A stretch of 64,000 bases of DNA from JAFMJV01 sp963800275. Lineage in GTDB: Bacteria > Chloroflexota > Limnocylindria > Limnocylindrales > CSP1-4. The position numbers and the translations under genes are program-made. The stretch covers positions 1-64,000 of the forward strand of contig CAWDAI010000001.1 in the NCBI GenBank assembly GCA_963800275.1, read 5' to 3'. Position 1 is the stretch's first letter, and each line of letters begins with the position of its first letter. Below are positions 42,113-52,795 of this stretch, in pieces. The notes beneath the pieces were generated by a model. It did not search any database. It was given only the letters and a program-made list of their open reading frames with translations, and had not been told where the DNA came from.

Positions 42113-42285
42113 CGTGTTGGTCTCCTTTGGTGCCCCCGTTCGATGACCACATGTTCGGCCTCCGCGGTGCCCGACCGTGAGCGAGTGGCTGACGCATCTT
42201 GTGTCGTCGTGGCGACAGTTAGTAGTTGCGAGTGCAATCATTTCGTGCGAAACTAGTGATCGCTTGCCCGCACCCGAGGTCACCC

Positions 42286-43287
42286 ATGCCAGCCATCACG
42301 GTCCCAGACATCAGCATCCTGCCCCGCCTCCCGCAGGTTTCGGATCCCACCGTCCAGGCGCGCCCGGTGAAGAGCATCACGCGCGCCCCGAGCGGCTACG
42401 AGGGCGAGGGCTTCCCCGTGCGCCGGGCCTTCGCCGGCGTCGACCTGCGCGACCTCGACCCCTTCATCCACCTCGACCAGATGGGTGAGGTCGAGTACGC
42501 CCCGGGCGAACCCAAGGGCACGCCCTGGCACCCGCACCGCGGCTTCGAGACCGTGACCTACATGATCGACGGCACCTTCGAGCACGCTGACTCGAACGGC
42601 GGCGGTGGCTCCATCACCAACGGCGACACCCAGTGGATGACGGCCGGCGCCGGCATCCTGCACATCGAGAAGCCACCGGAGGCGCTGGTCGTGAGCGGCG
42701 GCCTGTTCCACGGGTTCCAGCTGTGGGTGAACCTGCCGCGATCGCGCAAGTGGGCCGACCCGCGCTACCAGGACCTGCGCGCTGATGCCGTCACGCTCGT
42801 GGCCTCATCCGATGGTGCTGCCCTGCTGCGCATCATCGCGGGCGATGTCGCGGGCTTCCGTGGTCCCGGCTCGACCTATACGCCGATGACCCAGATCCAC
42901 GCCACCCTCAGCCCGGGTGCCCAGCTGGAGCTGCCCTGGCGACGTGACTTCAATGGCCTGCTCTACGTGCTCAACGGCGATGGCACCGTCGGGCTCGAGC
43001 GACGCTCGATCGGCATGGGCCAGCTGGCGGTGTACGGGCCGGGCGACACGCTGAGCGTGCGAGCCGACCAGGTGCAGGAGAGCCGCAGCCCGAACATGGA
43101 CGTGCTCATCCTTGGTGGCTTGCCCATCCGCGAGCCCGTGGCCTGGATGGGACCGTTCGTGATGAACACGCGCGAAGAGGTCGTGCAGGCCTTCAGCGAC
43201 TACCAGGCGGGACGCCTGGGCTCGGTCCCGGCGGTCCACGGCGCTCCCTCGCGAGTGATCTCCACGGAGGGTGGCACGAGCGCGTAG
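42286..43287 (+). CDS. Pirin-family cupin protein
   Basis: A two-cupin protein of 333 residues. The ATG at 42286 follows CCGAGGTCACCC. The N-terminal cupin has the metal site PWHPHRGFETVTYM, then His-Glu in GAGILHIEKPP. The phrase LFHGFQLWVNLPRSRKWADP is typical. The C-terminal cupin (HATLSPGAQLELPWRRDFNG) keeps its fold. Pirins are Fe-binding; some have quercetinase activity, and others act in transcription or metabolism. The specific role cannot be told here. Confidence 0.9.
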   Translation: MPAITVPDISILPRLPQVSDPTVQARPVKSITRAPSGYEGEGFPVRRAFAGVDLRDLDPFIHLDQMGEVEYAPGEPKGTPWHPHRGFETVTYMIDGTFEHADSNGGGGSITNGDTQWMTAGAGILHIEKPPEALVVSGGLFHGFQLWVNLPRSRKWADPRYQDLRADAVTLVASSDGAALLRIIAGDVAGFRGPGSTYTPMTQIHATLSPGAQLELPWRRDFNGLLYVLNGDGTVGLERRSIGMGQLAVYGPGDTLSVRADQVQESRSPNMDVLILGGLPIREPVAWMGPFVMNTREEVVQAFSDYQAGRLGSVPAVHGAPSRVISTEGGTSA

Positions 43288-43297
43288 GCTGGCCACG

Positions 43298-44137
43298 ATG
43301 CGCCGCTTCCGACAGGTCGACGTCTTCTCCGCTGAGCTGCTGCGGGGCAATCCCGTGGCCGTGGTTCACGATGCCGCGGGCCTCTCGACCGAGCAGATGG
43401 AGCGCTTCACGCGCTGGACCAACCTGTCCGAGGCCACGTTCCTCCTGCCACCGACCGAACGGGCCGCGGACTACCAGGTGCGCATCTTCACGCAGACCGG
43501 GGAGCTGCCCTTCGCCGGGCACCCCACGCTCGGGACCTGCCATGCCTGGCTGGCCGCGGGCGGGCGACCGCACGACCCCGACGTGGTCGTGCAGCAGTGC
43601 CAGGCCGGCCTGGTGCGGGTCCGCCGTGACGACGGCCGCCTCGCCTTCGAGGCACCGCCGACCGTGCGTTCGGGCCCGGTGGCAGAAGCTGTCCTGGCAC
43701 GGGTCGCTCGGATCCTGGACATCGGACGCGAAGACATCCTGCAGTGCCGCTGGGTGGACAACGGGCCGGGCTGGGTCGGGATCATGCTGCCATCCGCGGA
43801 GGCGGTGCTGGCCCTGCACCCCACACCCGACGGGAGGCCGTTCGACATCGGGGTCGTGGGCCGCTATCCGGGCGGCGCGGAGGCGGCCTGCGAGGTGCGC
43901 GCGTTCTTCACCGACGAACGGCAGGGGCTGATGGAGGACCCGGTCACGGGCAGCCTCAACGCCGCACTGGCCCAGTGGCTGGTCGCCGAGCATGTGCTGG
44001 CGCCGCCCTACGTGGTGAGCCAGGGCACGGCCATGGGACGCCTCGGACGCGTCCACATCAGCCAGGATGCGACCGGGGCGATCTGGGTCGGCGGCGCGAC
44101 CAGCACGGTGATCGAGGGCAGCGTCGAGCTCGAGTAG
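43298..44137 (+). CDS. PhzF-family isomerase-like protein
   Basis: A 279-residue member of the PhzF/diaminopimelate-epimerase fold. The ATG at 43298 begins 10 bases after the pirin stop. Family motifs are FRQVDVFSAELLRGNPVAVV at the start and NLSEATFLLPP with the catalytic Glu. TGELPFAGHPTLGTCHAWL follows, and EDPVTGSLNAALAQWL sits in the second half. The substrate is unknown. It is likely cotranscribed with pirin. Confidence 0.9.
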   Translation: MRRFRQVDVFSAELLRGNPVAVVHDAAGLSTEQMERFTRWTNLSEATFLLPPTERAADYQVRIFTQTGELPFAGHPTLGTCHAWLAAGGRPHDPDVVVQQCQAGLVRVRRDDGRLAFEAPPTVRSGPVAEAVLARVARILDIGREDILQCRWVDNGPGWVGIMLPSAEAVLALHPTPDGRPFDIGVVGRYPGGAEAACEVRAFFTDERQGLMEDPVTGSLNAALAQWLVAEHVLAPPYVVSQGTAMGRLGRVHISQDATGAIWVGGATSTVIEGSVELE

Positions 44138-44162
44138 CCAGGCCTGATCGCTTGGCCAGGTG

Positions 44163-45812
44163 CTAGGCCACCTTGACGGTGATGCTGTGATGGCCGCGAG
44201 CGCCGTCGGGGGCCGGGGACGTGACCTCCGACGTCTGGACCACACCGGTGCCGTCCGTGGCCCGCACTTCGAAGCGGTGCTCGCCGGGCTCTGCCGGCGC
44301 CTGCCAGGGCAGGACCCACTGGACCCAGGTGGAGTCGTTGAGCGGATCGGAGATCTCCGCGGTCTGCCACTCGCCGCCGTCGATGGACAGCTCCACCTTG
44401 CTCACACCCCGGTCCGGCGCCCAGGCCACGCCCCCGATGGGCACGGTCGTGCCCGCGGTGAGGGTGGCGCCGCGCCGCGGGGTGTCGATGCGGGACTGGG
44501 TCAGGATGGGCGCCTCCTTGGCCCAGCCCAGCGGGACCCAGTAGCCGTTGAAGTCGTCCCAGCCGGTGAGCTGGATCTCCTTGAGCCACTTGGTGGCGCT
44601 GACGTAGCCGTAGAGCCCGGGGACGATGAGGCGCGCCGGGAAGCCGTGGTCCTGGGGCAGCGGCTGGCCATTCATGCCCACCGCGATCATGGGTCGGCGA
44701 TCGGGATCCATGGCCCACGATGTGGGGAAGCCAGCGGTGAAGCCGTCCACCGAACGGCCCACGAGCTGCTCGCCAGCGGGCTTGACGCCGGCCATGTCCA
44801 GCACCTCGCGCAGATCGACGCCGGTCCAGAGGGCGTTGCCGACGAGGTCTCCACCGACCTTGTTGGAGACGCAGGCGATGGTCACGTACTGCTCGAACAG
44901 CGGCATCGCCAGCAGGTCGTCGTAAGTCAGCGTGACCTCCCGGTCGACCTCGCCCAAGACACGCATGGTCCAGCTGGTAGCGTCCACCCGGGGCGTGACG
45001 AGGGCGGTGTCGATGCGGTAGAAGTCGTCGTTGGGCACCACGATGGGCGTGATGCCGTCGACCTCGAGGGCAGCCCCCGCGGGCACCTCCGGCAGCCCCG
45101 CTGCAGGGACCGGCAGCTGGGCCGTCGACGGCGGTGTGCTGACCCGACCGGTCAGCAGGTTGCGCCCGAGCACGCCCAGCACGACCGAGCCGACGGCGAC
45201 CCCGCCACTCGCCTGCAGGAAGCGGCGGCGCTGCCAGTCGGGCATGGCCGGGCGTGGGGACAAGCCGCCGGCGTCCGCGAGCGGGGCTGGTGCGGCGGAG
45301 GTCCCGGGCGCCGGGACGGCCCAGGCTGGGGCGGTGAAGGAGAGCATGACGCGCAAGGCCACGAGGGCGGCGCCGATGGCGAGCGCGATGGTGATGACGG
45401 CCCAGACAGGATCGATCAAGGGACGCGTGAGGGCGGCGCCGAGGCCCACGGCCCCAGCCACCAGGAAGCCGACCAGGGGGACCGACCAGCGCCGCCGGCC
45501 GGCCAGGCCGAGGAAGCCCGCGATGACGATGCTGGTGATGATGATGCCGACGTTGAGGGCCAGCTTGTCCGCCTCGCCGAAGAGCTCGACCACGAACTCC
45601 TTGGCCCCGGGCGGCTGGTTTTCGATGACCGCATCGCCGATGGCGATGACCAGCGAGGGGGCGCCCGCGACGAGACCGGCCATGAGCTCGCCGACCGCCA
45701 CACCCAGGGCAGCGGCCAGACCGCCCGCGGCGAAGGCCGCGAGGTCCGCACCCCGGTCAGGGAGCGCGCGCGGTGCAGGCGAGGTGGACGGCGTGGTCGT
45801 CTTGGTCGTCAT
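44163..45812 (-). CDS. Membrane-anchored molybdopterin oxidoreductase, sulfite-oxidase fold
   Basis: A 549-residue protein; the ATG at 45812 (MTTKTTTPSTSPAPRA) is the first consistent with the family. Residues 25-190 hold four membrane spans. A twin-arginine-like motif (RRRFLQASGGVAVGSVVLGV) follows, so the catalytic part lies outside. The Mo domain has the ligand Cys in EQYVTIACVSNKVGGDLVGN, plus PARLIVPGLYGYVSATKWLK. The C-terminal Mo-co dimerisation domain has IGGVAWAPDRGVSKVELSID. The substrate (sulfite or another oxo compound) is unknown. It is divergent from a MOSC gene, which fits Mo-cofactor chemistry. Confidence 0.9.
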   Translation of the reverse strand: MTTKTTTPSTSPAPRALPDRGADLAAFAAGGLAAALGVAVGELMAGLVAGAPSLVIAIGDAVIENQPPGAKEFVVELFGEADKLALNVGIIITSIVIAGFLGLAGRRRWSVPLVGFLVAGAVGLGAALTRPLIDPVWAVITIALAIGAALVALRVMLSFTAPAWAVPAPGTSAAPAPLADAGGLSPRPAMPDWQRRRFLQASGGVAVGSVVLGVLGRNLLTGRVSTPPSTAQLPVPAAGLPEVPAGAALEVDGITPIVVPNDDFYRIDTALVTPRVDATSWTMRVLGEVDREVTLTYDDLLAMPLFEQYVTIACVSNKVGGDLVGNALWTGVDLREVLDMAGVKPAGEQLVGRSVDGFTAGFPTSWAMDPDRRPMIAVGMNGQPLPQDHGFPARLIVPGLYGYVSATKWLKEIQLTGWDDFNGYWVPLGWAKEAPILTQSRIDTPRRGATLTAGTTVPIGGVAWAPDRGVSKVELSIDGGEWQTAEISDPLNDSTWVQWVLPWQAPAEPGEHRFEVRATDGTGVVQTSEVTSPAPDGARGHHSITVKVA

Positions 45813-45876
45813 GGTGGCCCTATCCAAGCAGAGCTCTGTGACGATCAGACGACGACGGCTGGGGCATACTCCGGGC

Positions 45877-46422
45877 ATGGCGCATCTCAGCTTCGAACAG
45901 CTCCAGGCGGGCATGGACGAGGTCCTCTCCTCGCCCAGGGGGGAAGGACGCGTGCGACTCGTGGCCCGCCGTCCCGGCCCCGGGCAGCGCGAGGTCCTCG
46001 AGGTCGGCCAGCTCGACACGGAGGTGGGGCTGGTGGGTGACGACTGGGCCAACCGACCTGGACGTGATGGGGTGCCCAGCCTCTACGCGCAGGTCACGAT
46101 CATGAACTCGCGCTTCGCTCAGCTCATCAGCGCCGATCCCGAGCCCGCGACCTGGGCCCAGTGTGGCGACCAGCTCTACATCGACCTCGACCTCTCCGAG
46201 GCCAACCTGCCCGCAGGTTCGCGCTTGCTGGTGGGTGAGGCCGTGCTGGAGATCCAGGCCGAGCCGCACACCAGTTGCCAGCAGTTCCGTGGGTGGTGGG
46301 GCGTGGATGCGCTCAGGCTGGCCAACGGCCCCGCCTTCCGGCCGCTGCGTCTGCGCGGCGCCAACGCGCGGGTGCTGCGCTCGGGCAGCGTGCGAGCCGG
46401 AGACATCGCGCGCGTGCTGTAG
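45877..46422 (+). CDS. MOSC-domain protein
   Basis: A 181-residue MOSC protein, the C-terminal type domain of Mo-cofactor sulfurases. It starts with the ATG at 45877 (MAHLSFEQLQAGMDEVLSSP). The core shows ANLPAGSRLLVGEAVLEIQA, then PHTSCQQF with the conserved Cys, and LRLRGANARVLRSGSVRAGD. The 64-base divergent gap with the Mo oxidoreductase suggests shared regulation. It might bind, sulfurate or trim Mo cofactor, or act on N-hydroxylated substrates like YiiM. Confidence 0.85.
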   Translation: MAHLSFEQLQAGMDEVLSSPRGEGRVRLVARRPGPGQREVLEVGQLDTEVGLVGDDWANRPGRDGVPSLYAQVTIMNSRFAQLISADPEPATWAQCGDQLYIDLDLSEANLPAGSRLLVGEAVLEIQAEPHTSCQQFRGWWGVDALRLANGPAFRPLRLRGANARVLRSGSVRAGDIARVL

Positions 46423-46536
46423 CGCTTCCGGCCCTGTCGGGCCTCCCTCGCGAGCGGGGGCTTGACGACGCTGGGACCATACCTGCAACGCGGGCCGGGG
46501 GGCCAAGTCGGGCTCGTGCGAGCGGAGGAAACGCTC

Positions 46537-46851
46537 ATGGCCGACACGCGTGCGCCCATCGGGGCGACGATCATCCGTGAGCCGTCCCCGAACGCGGTCT
46601 GCAGTTGCGACCATCCCGTGGGCTGTGATTGCATCTGCCACGACCCCTATTGCGACCCGGTCGAGGCCGTCTGCCACACCGATTTCCTGCCCGACGAGGG
46701 CGGGTACGCCTACTGGGGCTGCCCACAGTGCACGCCGGGCCAGGAGGCACCCCACTTCCTCGGCTGTGAGCTCATCGGCTGGAATGTGCCGCTGCCGGTG
46801 GCCTCGCCTCTACGCCGCGGCGGGAGGAGCACCGGCCCCGCCTTCCGCTAG
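46537..46851 (+). CDS. Small Cys-rich protein
   Basis: Predicted 104 residues. The ATG at 46537 follows a good GGAGGAAACG site. The middle holds ten Cys (CSCDHPVGCDCICHDPYC, then VCH, CPQC and GC), suggesting two or three metal sites or a disulphide knot. There is no signal peptide. The last 42 bases overlap the end of the convergent DUF368 gene. No family was recognised. Composition and the strong site favour a real gene. Confidence 0.6.
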   Translation: MADTRAPIGATIIREPSPNAVCSCDHPVGCDCICHDPYCDPVEAVCHTDFLPDEGGYAYWGCPQCTPGQEAPHFLGCELIGWNVPLPVASPLRRGGRSTGPAFR

Positions 46852-47766
46852 CGCCTCGGGCTCGCGCTCCTCGGCGGCTTCCACCCGCTGGGCATAGGCG
46901 CCGACCACCACCACCGCCAGGCCCGCGACGAAGGCCAGGACGAGGGCGATGGGCCAGTCGGAGCCGGGCGCTCCGATGGCGGTCGATTCGACACCGTCCG
47001 GCCACGGCCAGAGGACCCGGATGGAGCCGGCCATGAGGCCGATGAGCACCGCCATCATGGGGTCGTGATAACGCTGCAGCGCAAGGTGCAGGGCCTGCGA
47101 GAAGAGGGCCAGCCCGACCACCGCGCCGAGCCCGAACGCCACCAGGTTGACGATCTGCATCTCGGTCAGCGCGTTGAGCGCTGGTCCATACATCCCCAGC
47201 ACCACCAGCAGGAATGAGCCGGAGACGCCCGGCAGGATCATGGCGCAGATGGCCACGGCGCCGGAGAGGAAGAAGGCCCACAGGGCAGGATCGGACATCT
47301 GCCCCACGGACTCCTCGCTCGTGCCGTGGACCAGGCCGAGGGCCACGAACGTGGCCAGGCCCACCGCCACGATGATGAGCCCGTGCCTGGGTCCTGGCCG
47401 TCGCAGGAGGCGCCAGGCGATGACGACCGATCCGGCTACCAGCCCCGTGAAGATCGCGGCCATCAGCTCGGGCTGCTCCAGGAGCAGGTCGCGGATGACC
47501 CGGGCGAGGGTCAGGAGGGCGATGCCGATGCCGGCCACGAGCGGGACGATGAAGGCCCACTCGACCTGGCCCATCCAGTGACGGAAGCCGGCGACGTCGG
47601 CGCGCACCAGCAGGGTCAAGGCCTTGGAGCCCGCCCGGATGGAAGCGATGAAGCGCTCGTAGATGCCGAGCACCAGCGCAATGGTGCCGCCCGAGACCCC
47701 GGGCACGATATCGGCGGAGCCCATGGCGAAGCCACGGATGAAGTGGGTGATGGTATGCGCCAGCAT
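46810..47766 (-). CDS. DUF368 / PopT-like polyprenyl-phosphate transporter
   Basis: A 318-residue membrane protein with about nine helices. The ATG at 47766 gives MLAHTITHFIRGFAMGSADI, followed by the signature VPGVSGGTIALVLGIYERF. The repeated motif MILPGVSGSFLLVVLGMY lies in the second half, so it is an inverted repeat protein. Members of this family have been shown to recycle undecaprenyl phosphate across the membrane for envelope synthesis. The start lies 76 bases from a divergent gene. Confidence 0.88.
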   Translation of the reverse strand: MLAHTITHFIRGFAMGSADIVPGVSGGTIALVLGIYERFIASIRAGSKALTLLVRADVAGFRHWMGQVEWAFIVPLVAGIGIALLTLARVIRDLLLEQPELMAAIFTGLVAGSVVIAWRLLRRPGPRHGLIIVAVGLATFVALGLVHGTSEESVGQMSDPALWAFFLSGAVAICAMILPGVSGSFLLVVLGMYGPALNALTEMQIVNLVAFGLGAVVGLALFSQALHLALQRYHDPMMAVLIGLMAGSIRVLWPWPDGVESTAIGAPGSDWPIALVLAFVAGLAVVVVGAYAQRVEAAEEREPEALAEGGAGAPPAAA

Positions 47767-47842
47767 CCTGCGGAGTATAGGGTGGCGACAGGCGCGAGCG
47801 TGGGCAGTCACCCGGGGCCGTGCCGAGGCAGAGGAGGACGCC

Positions 47843-48433
47843 GTGGAGATCATCCCCTGGGACCAGATGACCTGGCTGGGCACACCGCCGCAGAACAGGC
47901 CGGACGGAGATGCGTTGGTGGTGACCACCGGCGACAAGACCGACTTCTGGCAGCGCACGTCCTACGGGTTCGTCCACTACGACGGGCACTTCCTGGGCGC
48001 GCCGCTCGAGGGCGACCAGGCGGTCGAGGTCACGTTCGAGGCGCGTTTCGAGGGCGCCTTCGACCAGGCCGGCCTGATGCTGCACGCGGGGCCGGAGCTG
48101 TGGCTGAAGTCGGGCGTGGAGCTCAGCGACGGACGGCTCTACGCCAGCGCTGTGGTCACCGTGGGCATGTCCGACTGGTCGGTGACGCCATTGCCGGACG
48201 AGGCAGGCGACGGTCCGCTCACGTTCCGCGCAAGCCGGGCCGGTGATGCGGTCACGATCCGCTACCGCATCGGAGACGAGGCGGAGTGGCGCTTCCTGCG
48301 TCTGGCCTATCTACCGCCGGAGGCCAAGGTCTCGGCCGGACCCATGTGTTGCTCGCCCAGCCGGGCCGGGCTCAGCGTTCGCTTCGCGCCGGTGCGGGTC
48401 GGCCCGCCCGACGTTTCGCTGCACGAGGAGTGA
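47843..48433 (+). CDS. DUF1349 concanavalin-like protein
   Basis: A 196-residue protein with a GTG start after a GAGGAGG site. It fits DUF1349: KTDFWQRTSYGFVHYDGHF, then AGLMLHAGPELWLKSGVELS, SDWSVTPLP and GPMCCSPSRAGLSVRFAPVR at the end. This is a jelly-roll fold of unknown biochemical role, sometimes linked to sugar metabolism. It overlaps the convergent 5'-nucleotidase gene by 62 bases. Confidence 0.85.
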   Translation: MEIIPWDQMTWLGTPPQNRPDGDALVVTTGDKTDFWQRTSYGFVHYDGHFLGAPLEGDQAVEVTFEARFEGAFDQAGLMLHAGPELWLKSGVELSDGRLYASAVVTVGMSDWSVTPLPDEAGDGPLTFRASRAGDAVTIRYRIGDEAEWRFLRLAYLPPEAKVSAGPMCCSPSRAGLSVRFAPVRVGPPDVSLHEE

Positions 48434-49403
48434 CCGAGCGCCCGGACGACCGGGCGGGCTTGCCTCGCGGGCGCACCACGGCGCTGGCGGCGTCTTCGAC
48501 GGCCGGAGGCAGTTCGGCGTCGGCCCACAACACCTGTGCGGCGGGCACGGTCAGGGCGGCGCGCTCGGCGTGGACCAGCTGGTCATCGAAGAAGATGTGG
48601 GCCCCGAACGCGCGGAGCACCGGCGTCTTGTCCAGGCCGCCGAGGAAGTAGGTCTCGTTCACGTCCACACCCCACGCCCGGAAGGTGTTGACGACGCGAT
48701 AATGCGCCGGCGCCGCGCGCGCGGTGACCAGCGCCGTGCGGATGGGCGAGCTGGCCCCAAAGTGAGATTGCACGCGCGCGAGGCCATCGAGGAAGGGCCG
48801 GAAGGGACCGGGCGACATGGGCTCCTCCGCGTGCATCGCCTCGTGGGCGTGAAAGGCGTCGAGGCCGTGCTCGTCGAAGACACGCTGGGAGGTCTCGTCG
48901 AAGAGCACCGCATCACCGTCGAAAGCGATGCGCACCTCGGTGATGTCCTCGTTGGCCAGCCTGGCCCCGGGCATGATCAGCGCCGCCGGCACGCCCTGCT
49001 CCCGTGCCTTGAGCACCTGCGATGACTCCGCGCCCAGGAACACGCCGCAGCCGAGCGCGAGCAGCATGGGCCAGGGATCGCGGCCGCCACGGAAGACGCC
49101 GCGGGTGATGGGCAAACCGTGCGCCTCCACCGAGCGCAACACACGCATGGCCGAGTCAGCGTCGTTGCGGCTGAAGATGACGACTTCGACCAACTGCTCG
49201 CCGGCCCGCTCGTTCACGCCCAGCAGGCCCTTCACCAGGGGGTACGCCGTGCCCGGTTCGAGCACGTCGCACTCGTGCTCCCGCTGGTACTCGCGGAAGG
49301 CCGACAGGCCCTCCTGCTCGAACACCTCGTTGGCCTCGGCCAGGTCGAACAGGGCACGCGAAGAGATGCCGATGACCAGCTTGTCTTCGAGTGTCTCGGG
49401 CAT
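48372..49403 (-). CDS. Cytosolic 5'-nucleotidase type I (NT5C1-like)
   Basis: A 343-residue HAD-like nucleotidase (PF06189-type). The ATG at 49403 gives MPETLEDKLVIGISSRALFD after CCGAGGTCAC. Family traits are NEVFEQEGLSAFREYQREHE, VEVVIFSRNDADSAMRV, the metal segment RIAFDGDAVLFDETSQRVF and YFLGGLDKTPVLRAFGAHIF. In animals these enzymes make adenosine from AMP. It may feed nucleotide salvage here. The C-terminus is Arg-rich and overlaps DUF1349. Confidence 0.88.
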   Translation of the reverse strand: MPETLEDKLVIGISSRALFDLAEANEVFEQEGLSAFREYQREHECDVLEPGTAYPLVKGLLGVNERAGEQLVEVVIFSRNDADSAMRVLRSVEAHGLPITRGVFRGGRDPWPMLLALGCGVFLGAESSQVLKAREQGVPAALIMPGARLANEDITEVRIAFDGDAVLFDETSQRVFDEHGLDAFHAHEAMHAEEPMSPGPFRPFLDGLARVQSHFGASSPIRTALVTARAAPAHYRVVNTFRAWGVDVNETYFLGGLDKTPVLRAFGAHIFFDDQLVHAERAALTVPAAQVLWADAELPPAVEDAASAVVRPRGKPARSSGRSVTPRAAKRRAGRPAPARSER

Positions 49404-49665
49404 GGGTGACCTCGGCGGTGCGGGCGGACAGGTGCCGTCTGCACCTCTGACTGTCGGTCTTGTCCGGTCGGGCGTCAAGTGGCCCGATGGTCGTGCTGGT
49501 CGCAGGCTCCCGGATGGCCGGCCCGGCCACAGGGGCAGGGCGCCTGGCCTTCCTCCACGGGCGCGAGGTGGCCGAGGCATGGCTACCGGAGCTCGAGCGC
49601 ATCCTGAAGGTCCAGCACGCGCACAAGCCGCCCGCACGGATCGAGCAGTCGCAGCTGACGGGGCG

Positions 49666-51366
<1,701 letters not shown>

Positions 51367-51522
51367 TGGCGTATCCGGTGGTGGCGGTTGTGGTCGTCGA
51401 CCCAACGGTACCTGCTGTCGGGCCGGCCCGTGCCGATCACCGGCACCGTGGCCGGGTCCGGTCAAGCGTGGCCACGGCGGCGAGCGGCACTCGTAGCTGG
51501 CCGCCGTCCGTAGGGCAAGGGT

Positions 51523-52113
51523 TCAGCCAGGCTCGAGGAGGTCCCAGCTCCGCGGTCGATCGAGCGCCGCCCAGTCCTCCCGCGTGATGGCCATCAGCAG
51601 CGAATCGCGCCAGCGGCCCTCCCGCCGGAAGTGGTGCCGGATCGTGCCGTCCACCTGTAGCCCGCACTTCTCGAAGGCGCGCCGCGCCCGTTCGTTCTCT
51701 GACTCCGTGGTGAGCCAGACCCGCTCGACCTCGTAGCTGCCGAAGATGAAGTCGAGGGCGGCGTCGATGGCGTCGCTGCCGAGGCCCTGCCCCAGGCCGG
51801 CCTCCTCGGTCACGAAGGCGGACAGCTCCAGCCCGTCCAGGCGATCGCCCTTGGACCACAGCCAGACGGTCCCGATGAACTCGTCGCTGTCGAGGGGTGA
51901 GACCGCGAACCAGTATTCGCCCTGCCCGTGTCGCCGCCTGACGTCCTCGTACCAGCGGTCGATGCTCTGATCCGAGTGCGGCCACGGGTAGCCGGCCCAG
52001 GAGCCGACCTCGACCGAGTTGACGGCTCGCTTGTAAGCAGGCAGGTCCGTCGCCTCGAGCGCGCGCAGCCAGACGCTCCGACCACGGATGCGCGCGCCCA
52101 CGGAGCCGGGCAT
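51523..52113 (-). CDS. GNAT N-acetyltransferase, RimJ/RimL type
   Basis: A 196-residue acetyltransferase. The ATG shares bases with the TGA of the upstream thioredoxin-like gene (TGATG). Motifs are GARIRGRSVWLRALEATDLP, EYWFAVSPLDSDEFIGTVWL, the acetyl-CoA loop TEEAGLGQGLGSDAIDAAL and TTESENERARRAFEKCGLQ. The substrate, an N-terminal or side-chain amine, is unknown. A longer reading fused to the upstream gene is an artefact of a frame error. Confidence 0.88.
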   Translation of the reverse strand: MPGSVGARIRGRSVWLRALEATDLPAYKRAVNSVEVGSWAGYPWPHSDQSIDRWYEDVRRRHGQGEYWFAVSPLDSDEFIGTVWLWSKGDRLDGLELSAFVTEEAGLGQGLGSDAIDAALDFIFGSYEVERVWLTTESENERARRAFEKCGLQVDGTIRHHFRREGRWRDSLLMAITREDWAALDRPRSWDLLEPG

Positions 52114-52695
52114 CAGCTCAGGAAATAGTCGGGCTCGTTGCCCGGCTTCCACTTGATGTTGCAGCCCATGCTCGCGAGCTGCGGCTCCGGCGCCGGGCTG
52201 TCCGTCCAGCGCAGCGTCGAGGGCGGCTCGCAGATCGCGGCCGTCGACGGGCTCGTCGTTGGCCGGTCGGGCCCCATCGAGCTGACCGCGATAGACGAGC
52301 TTCCGATCGGCATCGAAGACGAAGAAGTCAGGCGTGCAGGCGGCGCGGTAGGCCAGGGCGATCGCCTGGCTCTCGTCATGGAGGTAGGGAAAGGTGAAGC
52401 CGTGGTCGGCCGCGAACTCGACCATCCGCGCGGGCGCGTCGTCAGGGTACTTCGCGACGTCGTTGCTGCAGATGGCGACGATCCCCACGCCCTGCGCGCC
52501 GTAGTCGGTCCCGATCCGCGCGAGCTCGGCCGCCACGTGCTTGACATATGGACAGTGGTTGCTGATGAACATCACCAGCACGACCGGCCGGTCATCAAGA
52601 TCGGCGAGCGAGACGATCGAGCCGGTGGTGACGTCGCGCAGGGAGAAGTCGGGCGCGCTGGTGCCCAGGGGGAGCATGGTGGATGTGACGGCCAT
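52113..52695 (-). CDS. Thioredoxin-like (AhpC/TSA-type) protein, frame interrupted
   Basis: A peroxiredoxin/thioredoxin-fold protein of about 193 residues. The ATG at 52695 gives MAVTSTMLPLGTSAPDFSLR. The redox centre is in VMFISNHCPYVKHVAAELAR, with a single Cys. DPDF-type segment CTPDFFVFDADRKLVYRGQL is seen. The natural C-terminus (EPQLASMGCNIKWKPGNEPD and YFLS) is one frame off. An extra base near 52190-52199 explains this. It is followed by GNAT with a TGATG overlap. Confidence 0.85.
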
Positions 52696-52795
52696 GGTGG
52701 AACCTCGCCTAGCACTCGATGGGATCGAGTTCCGATTCTGCACGCTCGGCCCGGACGGCGCTCCCGGCTGCGTTGCCGGCGCGCTGCCGGCCGGG

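Noticed and set aside
49404..49665. Possible extra gene between the 5'-nucleotidase and glnS
   Set aside because: A plus frame (HGREVAEAWLPELERIL) and a minus frame (LRLLDPCGRLVRVLDLQDAL) look weakly protein-like. Neither has a supported start or a known family, and the plus frame runs into glnS antisense. I see nothing firm here.
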